Shown here in pieces: positions 1-7,883 of a stretch of 33,493 nucleotides of DNA. Position numbers and translations under genes: made by a program. Under the pieces are notes generated by a model, which searched no databases, had not been told where the DNA came from, and worked only from the letters and a program-made list of their open reading frames with translations. This DNA comes from an uncultured Lachnospiraceae bacterium. Lineage in GTDB: Bacteria; Bacillota; Clostridia; Lachnospirales; Lachnospiraceae. Every line of letters begins with the position of its first letter. Position 1 is the first letter of the stretch. The stretch is taken from assembly GCA_945609985.1 (NCBI GenBank), contig CALYZQ010000016.1, positions 1-33,493 on the forward strand, given 5' to 3'.

Positions 1-73
1 GAATAGGGAGTCAACATTTATGATACAACATCACTCTTGGTTAGACACTTTGAATAACTGAGATTTGAACCCA
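1..73. other. Left edge, no gene seen
   Basis: This short stretch lies downstream of the HAD gene stop codon. I see no open frame with a ribosome site and no clear hairpin with a T-run. The next gene to the left is outside the window. Confidence 0.4.
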
Positions 74-813
74 TCATCTCTTCTGCTCCAAAACATCAAT
101 CAATTCCGTCCAATCAGTAATATGTAAATATTCAAAATCAATTTTCAAGTTATCGTTTTGATGGGGAAAAGGATTGGTGCCATCATCCGTAGCTCCCTCA
201 TATAAGACAGGGAACATACCAACATTTTTTGCCCCCTGCACATCAGCCTCAATACTGTCACCACAATACCACACTTTATCAGCTGGCAATCCCGCTTTCT
301 GTAATGCGATATCAAACATCATGCTATGCGGCTTTCTAAAAATGTAATCACTTGACGACATTACGAATTCAAACTTATTTCTTGGTAGAAGTCTGCCGAG
401 CAGCTTTATTAAGGCATTGCTTGAAAAGCAGTTATTACTTATCACGCCTGTCCTAATTCCTTTTTCATTCAAATAATCAAGCAGCATATCTGCACGAGGC
501 ATCATACCTCCCTTAGAGATACCGTTCATAATGATTTCTTCGGCATTCTCTATAGATACAGAATAAGAGATATCCATATACTCCATTGCCAATTTCAAAA
601 AATTGTGTTCATGAATTTCAAGTACCGGTCCCCGCTGTGCTTTTATTTGGGCAAACAGCTCAATTATAATCCTGTCATATTCTTCTAAAGAAATATTACG
701 CGGATTTCTGTTTATATATGGATAAATTGCCTTGTTTCCGTTTGAAGTATTAAACCCGGCTGATATAGTAATGTATGTCCATAATCAAAAATTATCATTT
801 TAGGCATTTTCAT
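74..813 (-). pseudogene. HAD-superfamily hydrolase, frameshifted
   Basis: A haloacid dehalogenase-type phosphatase broken by one missing base. The 5' part starts at an ATG at 813 that overlaps the TGA of the NUDIX gene (ATGA) and reads MKMPKMIIFDYGHTLLYQPG, containing HAD motif I. The frame then runs into a stop. Adding one base in the A-run at 752-754 (plus strand) joins it to the rest, which holds motif II (SNN after GVI), motif III (RKP) and motif IV (GDSIEAD). The total length of 740 nt is one short of 247 codons, which agrees with a single-base deletion. Motif I is DYGHT, so the second Asp of the usual DxDxT is Gly, a variant I believe occurs in some HAD groups. The substrate is unknown. 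It is the last gene of a coupled operon. The shift may be a true mutation or a homopolymer sequencing error; the in-frame remainder (ATG at 598, 174 aa) lacks the catalytic Asp. Confidence 0.8.
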
Positions 814-1334
814 TTCATCACCTCCTCCTGCAGCATCCTTAACACTCTGTTTTCCCTGTCAATCATACCTTGGAACGTAGCAATATCTTCTTTTTCCAAA
901 TGATTCGCGGTTGCATTCACATGTACTGCATGATCAATAGAAACAAATTCTAAGGTAAACCGTTCCTCTGCCTCATAATCATCCAGTTCCTGCTCCATTA
1001 TTGTGTCTTCCGCTTCGCAAATGAAATAATAATTATCCTGCACGAAGATATCCTCAAATCTGCCCTTTTCAATTCTTCTAACGTATCCGAATTCTTTTAT
1101 GGTCTCCGGTTTGACGGTGAGTCCGCTTTCTTCCCGAACTTCGCGAATCAAAGTTTCTTCCAATGTTTCTCCCGGCTCTATTCCGCCGCCGGGCAGCTTA
1201 TAGTAATCATACTTTTTGCTATGCATCATGGCAATCTTGCCGCACTTCAGAATAATTCCTCTGACAGATGGTCTTCGTCCAACCGTACCATTCGGGTCAT
1301 AATTCTTTTTATCTAAAACAAATAATTCTCTCAT
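810..1334 (-). CDS. NUDIX hydrolase
   Basis: A 174-residue NUDIX pyrophosphohydrolase, a family that cleaves nucleoside diphosphate-X compounds. The complete Nudix box is visible: GGGIEPGE, seven residues, then REVREESGL, with the Glu residues that bind the metal. I chose the ATG at 1334 (MRELFVLDKK) because it overlaps the TGA of the upstream hydrolase gene as ATGA. The frame is open to 1382, but that extension lies inside the upstream gene. The downstream HAD gene overlaps its stop in the same way, so translation is probably coupled. The exact substrate cannot be read from sequence. The neighbours suggest clean-up or modification of small metabolites. Confidence 0.88.
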   Translation of the reverse strand: MRELFVLDKKNYDPNGTVGRRPSVRGIILKCGKIAMMHSKKYDYYKLPGGGIEPGETLEETLIREVREESGLTVKPETIKEFGYVRRIEKGRFEDIFVQDNYYFICEAEDTIMEQELDDYEAEERFTLEFVSIDHAVHVNATANHLEKEDIATFQGMIDRENRVLRMLQEEVMK

Positions 1335-2314
1335 GTCTGTTCGTACCACTCTATGGCTCTCTCTGGCCATCCTTCCATACACATTCCGGTACCATCGGCA
1401 AATCCATGTCCGCCTGTGGGTCCTACCTCTAATTTGCAGGGAATTCCTGCACTTATAAGAGCTCTTGCAAGAGACTTGGAATGCTCCGGGTCTACCAACT
1501 CATCTTCCTCCGTGACAAAGATTGCAGTTTTAGGAAATCCTTCTACATGCATGGGAATCTCAAAGCAGCTGTTACAAGCTTCTTCCATGGTACAACCCAG
1601 TCCGCTGCGTGCAAATGCATCCTTGTCTTCTCCTTCGTCCCATTCATCCGCATCTAAAATGCGATAAGAGGTTGCGGGATAAACCGGGAAGCAGGCCTTC
1701 GGCTTTGCCACATCAAAAGCACTGTAACCTTTCTCTGTATTCCAGAGACATACAATGTATCCGCCTGCTGAGAATCCGCAGGTAATATAGTTTTCCGGAT
1801 TCACATGGAATTCATCTTTGTGGGAAGCAATGATTTCCATAGCTCGTGCCATATCATCCATGGCCTTTACCGCAGAAGCCTCAACTTCCACCTGATAGGT
1901 AAGAATAAACACATGATATCCACATTCATTAAAATGCTGCGCTACCGGCCAGCCCTCAGTCAAGCTCCAGACATTGACGAAGCCTCCTCCGGGCACTAAG
2001 AAGATAAATGGCCTATTATCTGCTGCTGCATCATCAGAAGGGAAATAGACAATATTTGTGCCTTCCTTTGCAGGCTCCTTCGTGCACTCGCTTTCAGAAT
2101 ACAATTTGTAATAATATTCTCCCCTGCCGGCAACTTCAAATAATCTGGTAAATCCTCTCTCCAGATTGCCCCAGCCCACTTTGTCAGCGATATCCTGCAA
2201 TGTCCAATCATAGAACTCTTCCTTGGATAAATCCCTCCTTCTGATTGCATCCGGTGCAATGTCAGCAATGATTGGATTTTCCAGTAACTCCTTAAGTGTC
2301 TTGTCCTTATACAT
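1331..2314 (-). CDS. Alpha/beta hydrolase (esterase/lipase-like)
   Basis: A 327-residue alpha/beta hydrolase of the esterase or BD-FAE type. It shows the oxyanion strand FLVPGGGF, the nucleophile elbow GFSAGG, an acidic residue region (TEEDELVDPEHS) and the late GGHGF histidine, so the Ser-Asp-His triad appears complete. No signal peptide is seen, which suggests a cytoplasmic enzyme. The start at 2314 (MYKDKTLKEL) is set by GGAGGG six nt upstream; the longer frame to 2338 would run back into the preceding gene. A second, shorter enzyme of the same general type lies at 27494-28306. The substrate is unknown. The gene lies 11 nt after the nucleotidyltransferase gene and overlaps the NUDIX gene by four bases. 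Confidence 0.85.
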   Translation of the reverse strand: MYKDKTLKELLENPIIADIAPDAIRRRDLSKEEFYDWTLQDIADKVGWGNLERGFTRLFEVAGRGEYYYKLYSESECTKEPAKEGTNIVYFPSDDAAADNRPFIFLVPGGGFVNVWSLTEGWPVAQHFNECGYHVFILTYQVEVEASAVKAMDDMARAMEIIASHKDEFHVNPENYITCGFSAGGYIVCLWNTEKGYSAFDVAKPKACFPVYPATSYRILDADEWDEGEDKDAFARSGLGCTMEEACNSCFEIPMHVEGFPKTAIFVTEEDELVDPEHSKSLARALISAGIPCKLEVGPTGGHGFADGTGMCMEGWPERAIEWYEQT

Positions 2315-2325
2315 TTTGTTCCCTC

Positions 2326-2970
2326 CTATTCTCTCCACTTATGTCCTGCCGGATACAACGTATCCAAGCCTTGTAAAAACCAACTCTTTTGTTCCTCATT
2401 CATATGTATATATGCCTGTTCGAAATCATATTGATACTCCGCGTTATCAGCATTTGAAGCCTTATACAATAGTACAATTTCCGGTGCCAGATAAGGAATT
2501 CCCTCATGATACAAAATTGCTTTCGACATTTCTCTTTGAATTCCCCTGCTTTTATCAAAAATAAAGGCATCTTCCATACTGGTATTAAACAAAAATTCTA
2601 CATAATCAAGCTGCTTTAACCCTGTATGGAAAAACTCATACCATAATAATTGCTCTTCCTCACAAGGATAGAATTTTACAAGTTCACACGCTCCGCATGT
2701 ACACATCAAGTTACGTCCTGGTTCACTTGACAATGCCGCATTTAGCGGACGCACCTTCCCATTTCCTCTAAACTCATACACCTGCCACTTATTTTTCAGC
2801 ATATGCTTCAGAATGTTCTCCCTATCCTTTTCGAATACGCAAATATCAATATCTCCATGCGCCCTGGTTTCTTTCCCAAGGAACAAATCAATTGCAAATC
2901 CACCACAAACCGCCCATGAAACAGGTGCGTTTTCCAGCAAATGATTTGCTGCCAATATCAGTTCATTCAT
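2326..2970 (-). CDS. Nucleotidyltransferase, aminoglycoside adenylyltransferase-like
   Basis: A 214-residue protein of the nucleotidyltransferase fold. Its N-terminal region (CGGFAIDLFLGKETRAHGDIDI) matches the pattern of the ANT(2'')/LinB-type group: GG, then a pair of Asp residues separated by one residue for metal binding. Proteins of this group move an AMP from ATP to a hydroxyl group of an antibiotic or other small molecule. Many chromosomal members have no proven antibiotic activity, so resistance should not be assumed. The ATG at 2970 overlaps the stop of the upstream GNAT gene as ATGA, which favours it over the start at 2991. The rest of the protein contains a clustered CTCGAC motif whose role I do not know. 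Confidence 0.78.
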   Translation of the reverse strand: MNELILAANHLLENAPVSWAVCGGFAIDLFLGKETRAHGDIDICVFEKDRENILKHMLKNKWQVYEFRGNGKVRPLNAALSSEPGRNLMCTCGACELVKFYPCEEEQLLWYEFFHTGLKQLDYVEFLFNTSMEDAFIFDKSRGIQREMSKAILYHEGIPYLAPEIVLLYKASNADNAEYQYDFEQAYIHMNEEQKSWFLQGLDTLYPAGHKWRE

Positions 2971-3925
2971 AAGCGCTCCTTCACAAGACACAGTGTCAAT
3001 TCATCATCATTCTTGCAGACAGCATCCGTCTCACAAACCTTTTCCTCGTAGTACACACCTTTTCCATCCGGTACGTAACCTCTCTTGGCATAAAATCTTT
3101 GTGCAGGTCCGTACTCACTACATAAGCAAACATCTAAATAGACCTTATTATGATGCTTTTTTGCAACCTTTTCTGCTTCGTCCATTAATGCGGTCGCTAT
3201 TCCTCTTCGGCGAAATTTGGGAAATACAATCAAATCCACAATGCCGGGAATATTGCAGTTTGCCATGCCGCCCCATCTGCATTTGTAGTACAAGACACGT
3301 AGCCCGCCACTTCACCGTTATATAATGCGATGAGTACAGTACACTCCTGTTTCTCTTGATTTGCCAGTTGGTTCTCTAAATAGGCAACATTTCCTTCGCT
3401 CTCGTCATTGTCCGCTTTGCAAATGAAAGGGATATCCTCTTCCCTCATTATACGAACCTGAATATCAGAGCCTTGGATTTCTTTTGTGGTTCTCACAAAC
3501 AAATGGTCAACGGTCTTAAAAATGGTCTCGTAATCACCAATCTTTTCAAATCCATATTTTTCATAAAGCCCCAGTTCACCACTCATCAAATAGACAGCTT
3601 CGTAGCCAATCTGACCGGCATATTTTAGGACAGCCTCAATCATCTTCTCTGAGATTCTGTTACCACGATACTTCTCATCCACAAATACAAATCCGATAAA
3701 GGGCGCAAAATCATAGATGTCAGGCAATTCGTCCTTTTCCGTGAAGGTACAATATCCTACTATATTTTCACCCTCGCAGGCAGCAAACACCCGCTCCCAA
3801 TCCTGAAATTTGTTTTGTCGCATCATGTTAGCCAAATAAGGCCCTGCTTTCCAAGAACACTTTTCAGCAAAAGCTATAGTTTGTTCCCATAGCGCATGCT
3901 CTTTTGTCATTGCGTATATTTCCAT
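2967..3925 (-). pseudogene. Tandem-domain GNAT acetyltransferase, frameshifted
   Basis: Two reading frames that together make one protein of about 319 residues with two GNAT domains in a row. The 5' frame (to 3230) has a first domain with GFVFVDEKYRGNRIS as the acetyl-CoA loop. It then begins a second domain, and the readable match stops after NGEVAGYV. The second frame takes up with LYYKCRWGG and carries the loop FPKFRRRGIATALM and the C-terminal GNAT pattern AQRFYAKRGYV. One extra base near 3297 restores a continuous GYVFLYYK junction. The 959-nt span is one short of a multiple of three. GNATs transfer acetyl from acetyl-CoA to amines. The ATG at 3925 has GGAG 11 nt upstream; the ATG at 3934 would sit too close to it. 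The stop overlaps the nucleotidyltransferase start. The shift could be real or a sequencing error. Confidence 0.8.
3300..3925 (-). other. In-frame 5' part of the broken tandem GNAT
   Basis: If the deletion near 3297 is real, the ribosome would make a first GNAT domain, the start of the second and about 20 unrelated residues, ending at 3230. The first domain is complete and could still be active. The second domain would need a new start; the only nearby candidate in its frame is a TTG at 3293 with no visible ribosome site. Confidence 0.45.
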
Positions 3926-3934
3926 ATTACTCAT

Positions 3935-4085
3935 TTCTCCATGTATTCATTGCTTAATATTACAATCGCAAATTTACCTACTTGTTGCCACTCCAAACTC
4001 CCACTAATTGTGGACTTATTCTCTTTTGGTCGGAGGCCTATTCTACACTTCCTCATTCCCCTACTAACTTAGCAAGCTCCTCATT
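3935..4085. other. Intergenic gap between GNAT genes
   Basis: About 150 bases without a convincing gene. It breaks the otherwise tight spacing of the cluster, so a promoter for the five-gene coupled unit downstream may lie here. I could not identify a clear pair of promoter boxes. Confidence 0.35.
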
Positions 4086-4556
4086 TCAGTAGGAATTCCG
4101 AACGATAACTTCCCGTTTTATGACTTCAAACCCCACATTTTCATACAGCTTAAGGGCTTCCTGATTCCACTCTGCCACATGCAGTGTTATCGGCTCTGTA
4201 TTTCTCTGCCTTATTAACCGCATCCCCCATAATAAAAGCTGTTTTCCATAACCTTGGTGCTGATATTTTGGGTTTACAATCAGATCATCAATCTCATTAC
4301 CATAACATGCAACAGAGCCGATGATTTCTTCCTGTTCAACCAGCAAATGAATATCCTTCGTTTTCTCTGCAATCTGCTCATAGCTGTGTAAAAAATGATA
4401 TGGTTTTATATCAAGAGCTTTTCGCATCTCATAAAAGCAGTCATTGTAGATTCTCATATATTCTTGGAAATATTTCTCTTCAAAGGGAATACAGGAAACC
4501 TCAGTTTTAGCAATGAAGTCTTTTATGTATTTCATTTCATACGCAATTATTTCCAT
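4086..4556 (-). CDS. GNAT family N-acetyltransferase
   Basis: A 156-residue single-domain GNAT. The acetyl-CoA-binding segment reads LIVNPKYQHQGYGKQLL, with the Q/R-x-x-G-x-G loop, followed by the typical WNQEALKLYENVGFEV C-terminal strand-helix. The start is the ATG at 4556 (MEIIAYEMK), placed eight nt after AAGGGG; a TTG six bases further up would sit too close. The acceptor substrate cannot be told. It follows another GNAT gene by 12 nt, so the two are probably co-transcribed, perhaps with the ABC-DUF1854-ABC genes upstream. Confidence 0.88.
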   Translation of the reverse strand: MEIIAYEMKYIKDFIAKTEVSCIPFEEKYFQEYMRIYNDCFYEMRKALDIKPYHFLHSYEQIAEKTKDIHLLVEQEEIIGSVACYGNEIDDLIVNPKYQHQGYGKQLLLWGMRLIRQRNTEPITLHVAEWNQEALKLYENVGFEVIKREVIVRNSY

Positions 4557-4568
4557 TCGCAATTCCCC

Positions 4569-4985
4569 TTACAAACCTTTTATCATTATCATCTCCATAG
4601 GCTGTTCATACCCCGGTACATTCACCACAAAGCCTCCTGAATCCTGATAGCCCAGCTTTCTATAAAAATGCTGGGCGGACTCATCCACCTGCGTTGAAGT
4701 CATAATCATGCCAAAGCCTGCCTTTTTCATGTCAGCTTCCCAGAAGGACATAAGTGCCTTTCCATATCCCTTTCTCTGATGCTGCCAATCTACAAAAAGC
4801 AGGGTACAAAAAGGGGTATTGTCCCAAAAGAGATTGTAGCGAAGCAGAGCGATAGGCTTGCCGTCCTCCGACAACACATATCCCATCTTGTCTCTGACTT
4901 TTCTCTCAAATTCCGCCTCAGACAAATGTCTGTCGAGACGGAACCAAAATTCTTTATCACTGTCTTCTACATGTCGAATTTCCAT
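4569..4985 (-). CDS. GNAT family N-acetyltransferase
   Basis: A 138-residue GNAT. The key segment is LLFVDWQHQRKGYGKALMSFW, which contains the pyrophosphate-binding RKGYG loop, followed by SAQHFYRKLGYQDSGGF near the C-terminus. AGGAGA precedes the ATG. It begins 48 nt after the second ABC half-transporter gene, with no terminator visible between them, so it may be the fourth gene of that operon. The substrate is unknown. A role in modifying a compound handled by the exporter is possible but only inferred from position. Confidence 0.88.
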   Translation of the reverse strand: MEIRHVEDSDKEFWFRLDRHLSEAEFERKVRDKMGYVLSEDGKPIALLRYNLFWDNTPFCTLLFVDWQHQRKGYGKALMSFWEADMKKAGFGMIMTSTQVDESAQHFYRKLGYQDSGGFVVNVPGYEQPMEMIMIKGL

Positions 4986-5033
4986 GTCATCTCTCCTACT
5001 TGTGACAGCATCGTTTCATAGCGCCCTCACACT

Positions 5034-7268
5034 TTACTTTACCGTCTCACTCATCTTAAGCTGTGCATTCACCAGTCCGTAGTAAATGCCCTGCTTCTCC
5101 AACAGTTCATTGTGGGTACCGATTTCTGCCACACCGTGCTTGTCAATGACTACCAGTCTGTCTGCATTGCGCAGGGTTGATAATCTGTGAGCAATGGCAA
5201 AGGTGGTTCTTCCCTTTACCAGACGGTCCAATGCCTGCTGAATCAGGAACTCGCTCTCTGTATCCAACGCGGAGGTTGCCTCATCCAAAATCAGGATGCG
5301 GGGATTATTAAGAATCGCTCTGGCAATGGCAATTCTCTGACGCTCACCGCCGGAAAGATTATAGCCGTGCTCACCTACATAGGTGTTGTAGCCATCCGGT
5401 GTCTTGGTGATAAAGTCATGGGCATTTGCCGCCTTTGCCGCGCGGATTACCTCCTCAAGGGTAGCATCCTGCTTTGCAAAGCGGATATTTGCCAGAATGC
5501 TTCCGGAAAACAGAAAAGTCTCCTGCAATACCACACCAATCTGGGAGTGCAGGCTCTCCATCTGCATATCGCGCAAATCACAGCCATCCAAATGAATACT
5601 TCCCTGATCCACATCATAAAGACGCATAATCAGGTTAATCAGGGTGGATTTACCGGTTCCCGATGCACCCACCAGACCAATCATTTCACCGGGCTTCACG
5701 GAAAAGCTGATGTTTTCCAGTACCGGCTCGTAGGTCTGATAACCGAAGGATACATTTTCAAAGGTGAATGCTCCCTCTATGGGGAATGCCTTGCTATTCT
5801 CTTTATCCTGAAGTGCGGGCTCCTCGTCCAATACATCATAAATACGGTTCAGGCTGGTAATCATCTGCATGATGGAACGGGGCAGACCGGTCATCCAGCT
5901 AAGAGGGCCAAACAAATATCCGCTGTAGGTTACAAACTGCACCAGCTGACCTACGGTCATTTCACCCTCCAACACATCAATACCGCCAAAATAAATGGCA
6001 ATGTAGGTACCCACTCCCAAAAAGAAGTTCAAAATCGGGAAAAAGACTGCCCAGAAGGTCTCGTTTCTCTTCTGAAGGGTGGCAAACTCCACGGTCTTTT
6101 GGGTAAACTTTGCACTCTCCCTCTGCTCCTTACCGAATGCCTTTACAATACGCATACCGGAAATAATATCCTGCAGATTGCTGCTAAGGTCATCCGCCTT
6201 TAACCACTGTCTGTGGAAAATGGTATGAATATGGTGCCAGAAGGACTTAATCAGCACAATTACTACTACAATAAATATCAAGGACAAAATGGTCATCTGC
6301 CAGCTGATAATCAGCATCATCACCAAAGAAACAATCATGGTAAGCAGGGTGGAGAACATGCCTCCGAATACCTCTTCCATAAACTGTCTGATCTGCCTGG
6401 TATCCCTGGATACACGGTTCATAAGCTCACCGGGCTTACGGTTGTTGATAAAGGACAGGGACAATGCTTGAATCTTATAATACAGCTTAGTACGCAGGCT
6501 CATAGAGATGGATGCGCCCAGCTTTACACAATGCCACTGCCTGAAAATCTCCAGTGCCACTCTTGCTACCAGCAGACCAAAGGTAATACCGATAAAAATC
6601 CATACATCCTTCATGGTACCGGTTCCCGTGGTCAGTGACTCATCGATAAACTTTTGCTGTACCATGGGGGAAATCAGATTGATTGCTGAAATCACCAGCA
6701 TCAACAGGGAAATCAAAAGCAGCTTTCCCACAAACTCACCGCTAAGCATCATAAACTTTTTCATCACATCTGCCTTGCCGTCGCAATAAGGACATCTGCT
6801 GGTGCCGGGCATGGTACGTCCGCACTTTTCACAATATTTTTCATATTCACGGCTGTGAACGCGGTCAGCCTCTGTGAGCTCCCTGCCCTCATTCATGACA
6901 TCAATAATCTTTTGAGCGCCTCTGGTCACATAGGACACTCTGATAATATGTCTCATGGAAAATCTTGCCACACAAGCCTTGCTTCCATCCTTCTTAAATA
7001 CCGTCACAATACCACTGTACACCTGATGCTCGCACTTGATTTTTTCACAGTCTGCAAGGTATACTTCCGTAGCAATCGTCTGATCTTCCAATACCACAAG
7101 GCGCTTATTGGTCACTACCATCCATGTGGTCTTGGTGTAGGAATCTCCTGCACTTTTTTTGCCGTTATCAAATCCCAAATCCACCGGCACGCAGTACCAG
7201 ATAGCTTCGTCTTCCCCACGGGAAAGGGCCTTACTTTGGGATTCCTCCAACGTATATAATAGCTTCAT
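5034..7268 (-). CDS. ABC exporter half-transporter with N-terminal zinc ribbon (second of pair)
   Basis: A 744-residue fused membrane/ATPase protein. Residues 1-140 form a soluble region containing VVTNKRLVVLED, which resembles a bacterial PH-like fold (an inference). A zinc ribbon follows (C146, C149, C159, C162), then a six-helix exporter membrane domain at about 175-470. The ATPase domain has Walker A GASGTGKST (534-542), signature LSGGE (638-642) and Walker B ILILDE (658-663), followed by the AIAH switch histidine. The ATPase motifs look fully active. AGGAG precedes the ATG. It lies 18 nt after the DUF1854 gene and is paired with the homologous exporter at 7884-10196, so a heterodimer is likely. 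The exported substrate is unknown. Most ABC exporters lack any N-terminal zinc ribbon. Confidence 0.9.
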   Translation of the reverse strand: MKLLYTLEESQSKALSRGEDEAIWYCVPVDLGFDNGKKSAGDSYTKTTWMVVTNKRLVVLEDQTIATEVYLADCEKIKCEHQVYSGIVTVFKKDGSKACVARFSMRHIIRVSYVTRGAQKIIDVMNEGRELTEADRVHSREYEKYCEKCGRTMPGTSRCPYCDGKADVMKKFMMLSGEFVGKLLLISLLMLVISAINLISPMVQQKFIDESLTTGTGTMKDVWIFIGITFGLLVARVALEIFRQWHCVKLGASISMSLRTKLYYKIQALSLSFINNRKPGELMNRVSRDTRQIRQFMEEVFGGMFSTLLTMIVSLVMMLIISWQMTILSLIFIVVVIVLIKSFWHHIHTIFHRQWLKADDLSSNLQDIISGMRIVKAFGKEQRESAKFTQKTVEFATLQKRNETFWAVFFPILNFFLGVGTYIAIYFGGIDVLEGEMTVGQLVQFVTYSGYLFGPLSWMTGLPRSIMQMITSLNRIYDVLDEEPALQDKENSKAFPIEGAFTFENVSFGYQTYEPVLENISFSVKPGEMIGLVGASGTGKSTLINLIMRLYDVDQGSIHLDGCDLRDMQMESLHSQIGVVLQETFLFSGSILANIRFAKQDATLEEVIRAAKAANAHDFITKTPDGYNTYVGEHGYNLSGGERQRIAIARAILNNPRILILDEATSALDTESEFLIQQALDRLVKGRTTFAIAHRLSTLRNADRLVVIDKHGVAEIGTHNELLEKQGIYYGLVNAQLKMSETVK

Positions 7269-7286
7269 GTCGTTTTTCTCCTCGTC

Positions 7287-7868
7287 TTAAATAAACAAAT
7301 CCAGTTTCTTACGCTCCATTACACTGAGCGCATACAAATCGGGAAGCTCATATCTGTTACCGTCAATATCCGTCACCTGATATCTTGCCTCTCCCAGATT
7401 AATTACGGCATCACCGCCCATATGGGTGGTAAATCTACAGGCACCGAAATCTGTCTGCACATGCCAGTAGGCATAACCGTACTCATCCTTTACATCCATA
7501 ACCTTGCGGATAACAGGCATAAAGTAGCGCAGTCTCACCTGCTCCCTAATCATCTCCTGCTCTTCCTTCTTAAGGTCGCTTAAGTTCTGAATCAGTCCGA
7601 TTTCCTTTGCCTTTTCATCCGACTCTCTGATAGAGATAAACTCCTCGGGATTGGTCAGGGGGAAGGTTAAATATACTCCCACTCTGTCATATTCCTTATC
7701 ACCGGTTTTCAACGCTAAGAAACCGCCCTCGGTACGTGAAAATACTGCATTCTCACTGTTTAACAGGCGCACCTGTAATACTTCCTCTGATTCCTTCTTT
7801 AAAGCCTCCTCGTCGAGCTCATCCAAATCCAACAGGTCCGGCATTTCATATTCTCTGTTATCTTCCAT
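7287..7868 (-). CDS. DUF1854 domain protein
   Basis: A 193-residue protein that I recognise as DUF1854 by its C-terminal pattern (ARYQVTDIDGNRYELPDLYALS...RKKLDLFI) and by its place beside ABC exporters. The first 30 residues are very acidic. There is no membrane segment or signal peptide. As I recall the family description, DUF1854 is uncharacterised, occurs fused to or next to ABC transporters, and has been suggested to bind ligand. Some proteobacterial members are annotated as linked to cyanophycin metabolism, but no cyanophycin gene is in this window. GGAGGT precedes the ATG. It sits 15 nt after one half-transporter and 18 nt before the other, which points to a shared complex. Confidence 0.82.
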   Translation of the reverse strand: MEDNREYEMPDLLDLDELDEEALKKESEEVLQVRLLNSENAVFSRTEGGFLALKTGDKEYDRVGVYLTFPLTNPEEFISIRESDEKAKEIGLIQNLSDLKKEEQEMIREQVRLRYFMPVIRKVMDVKDEYGYAYWHVQTDFGACRFTTHMGGDAVINLGEARYQVTDIDGNRYELPDLYALSVMERKKLDLFI

Positions 7869-7883
7869 GTTAATTACCTCCGT

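Noticed and set aside
5187..6203. Long plus-strand open frame opposite the ABC gene
   Set aside because: Shadow of the minus-strand ATPase domain; no ribosome site and low-complexity product.
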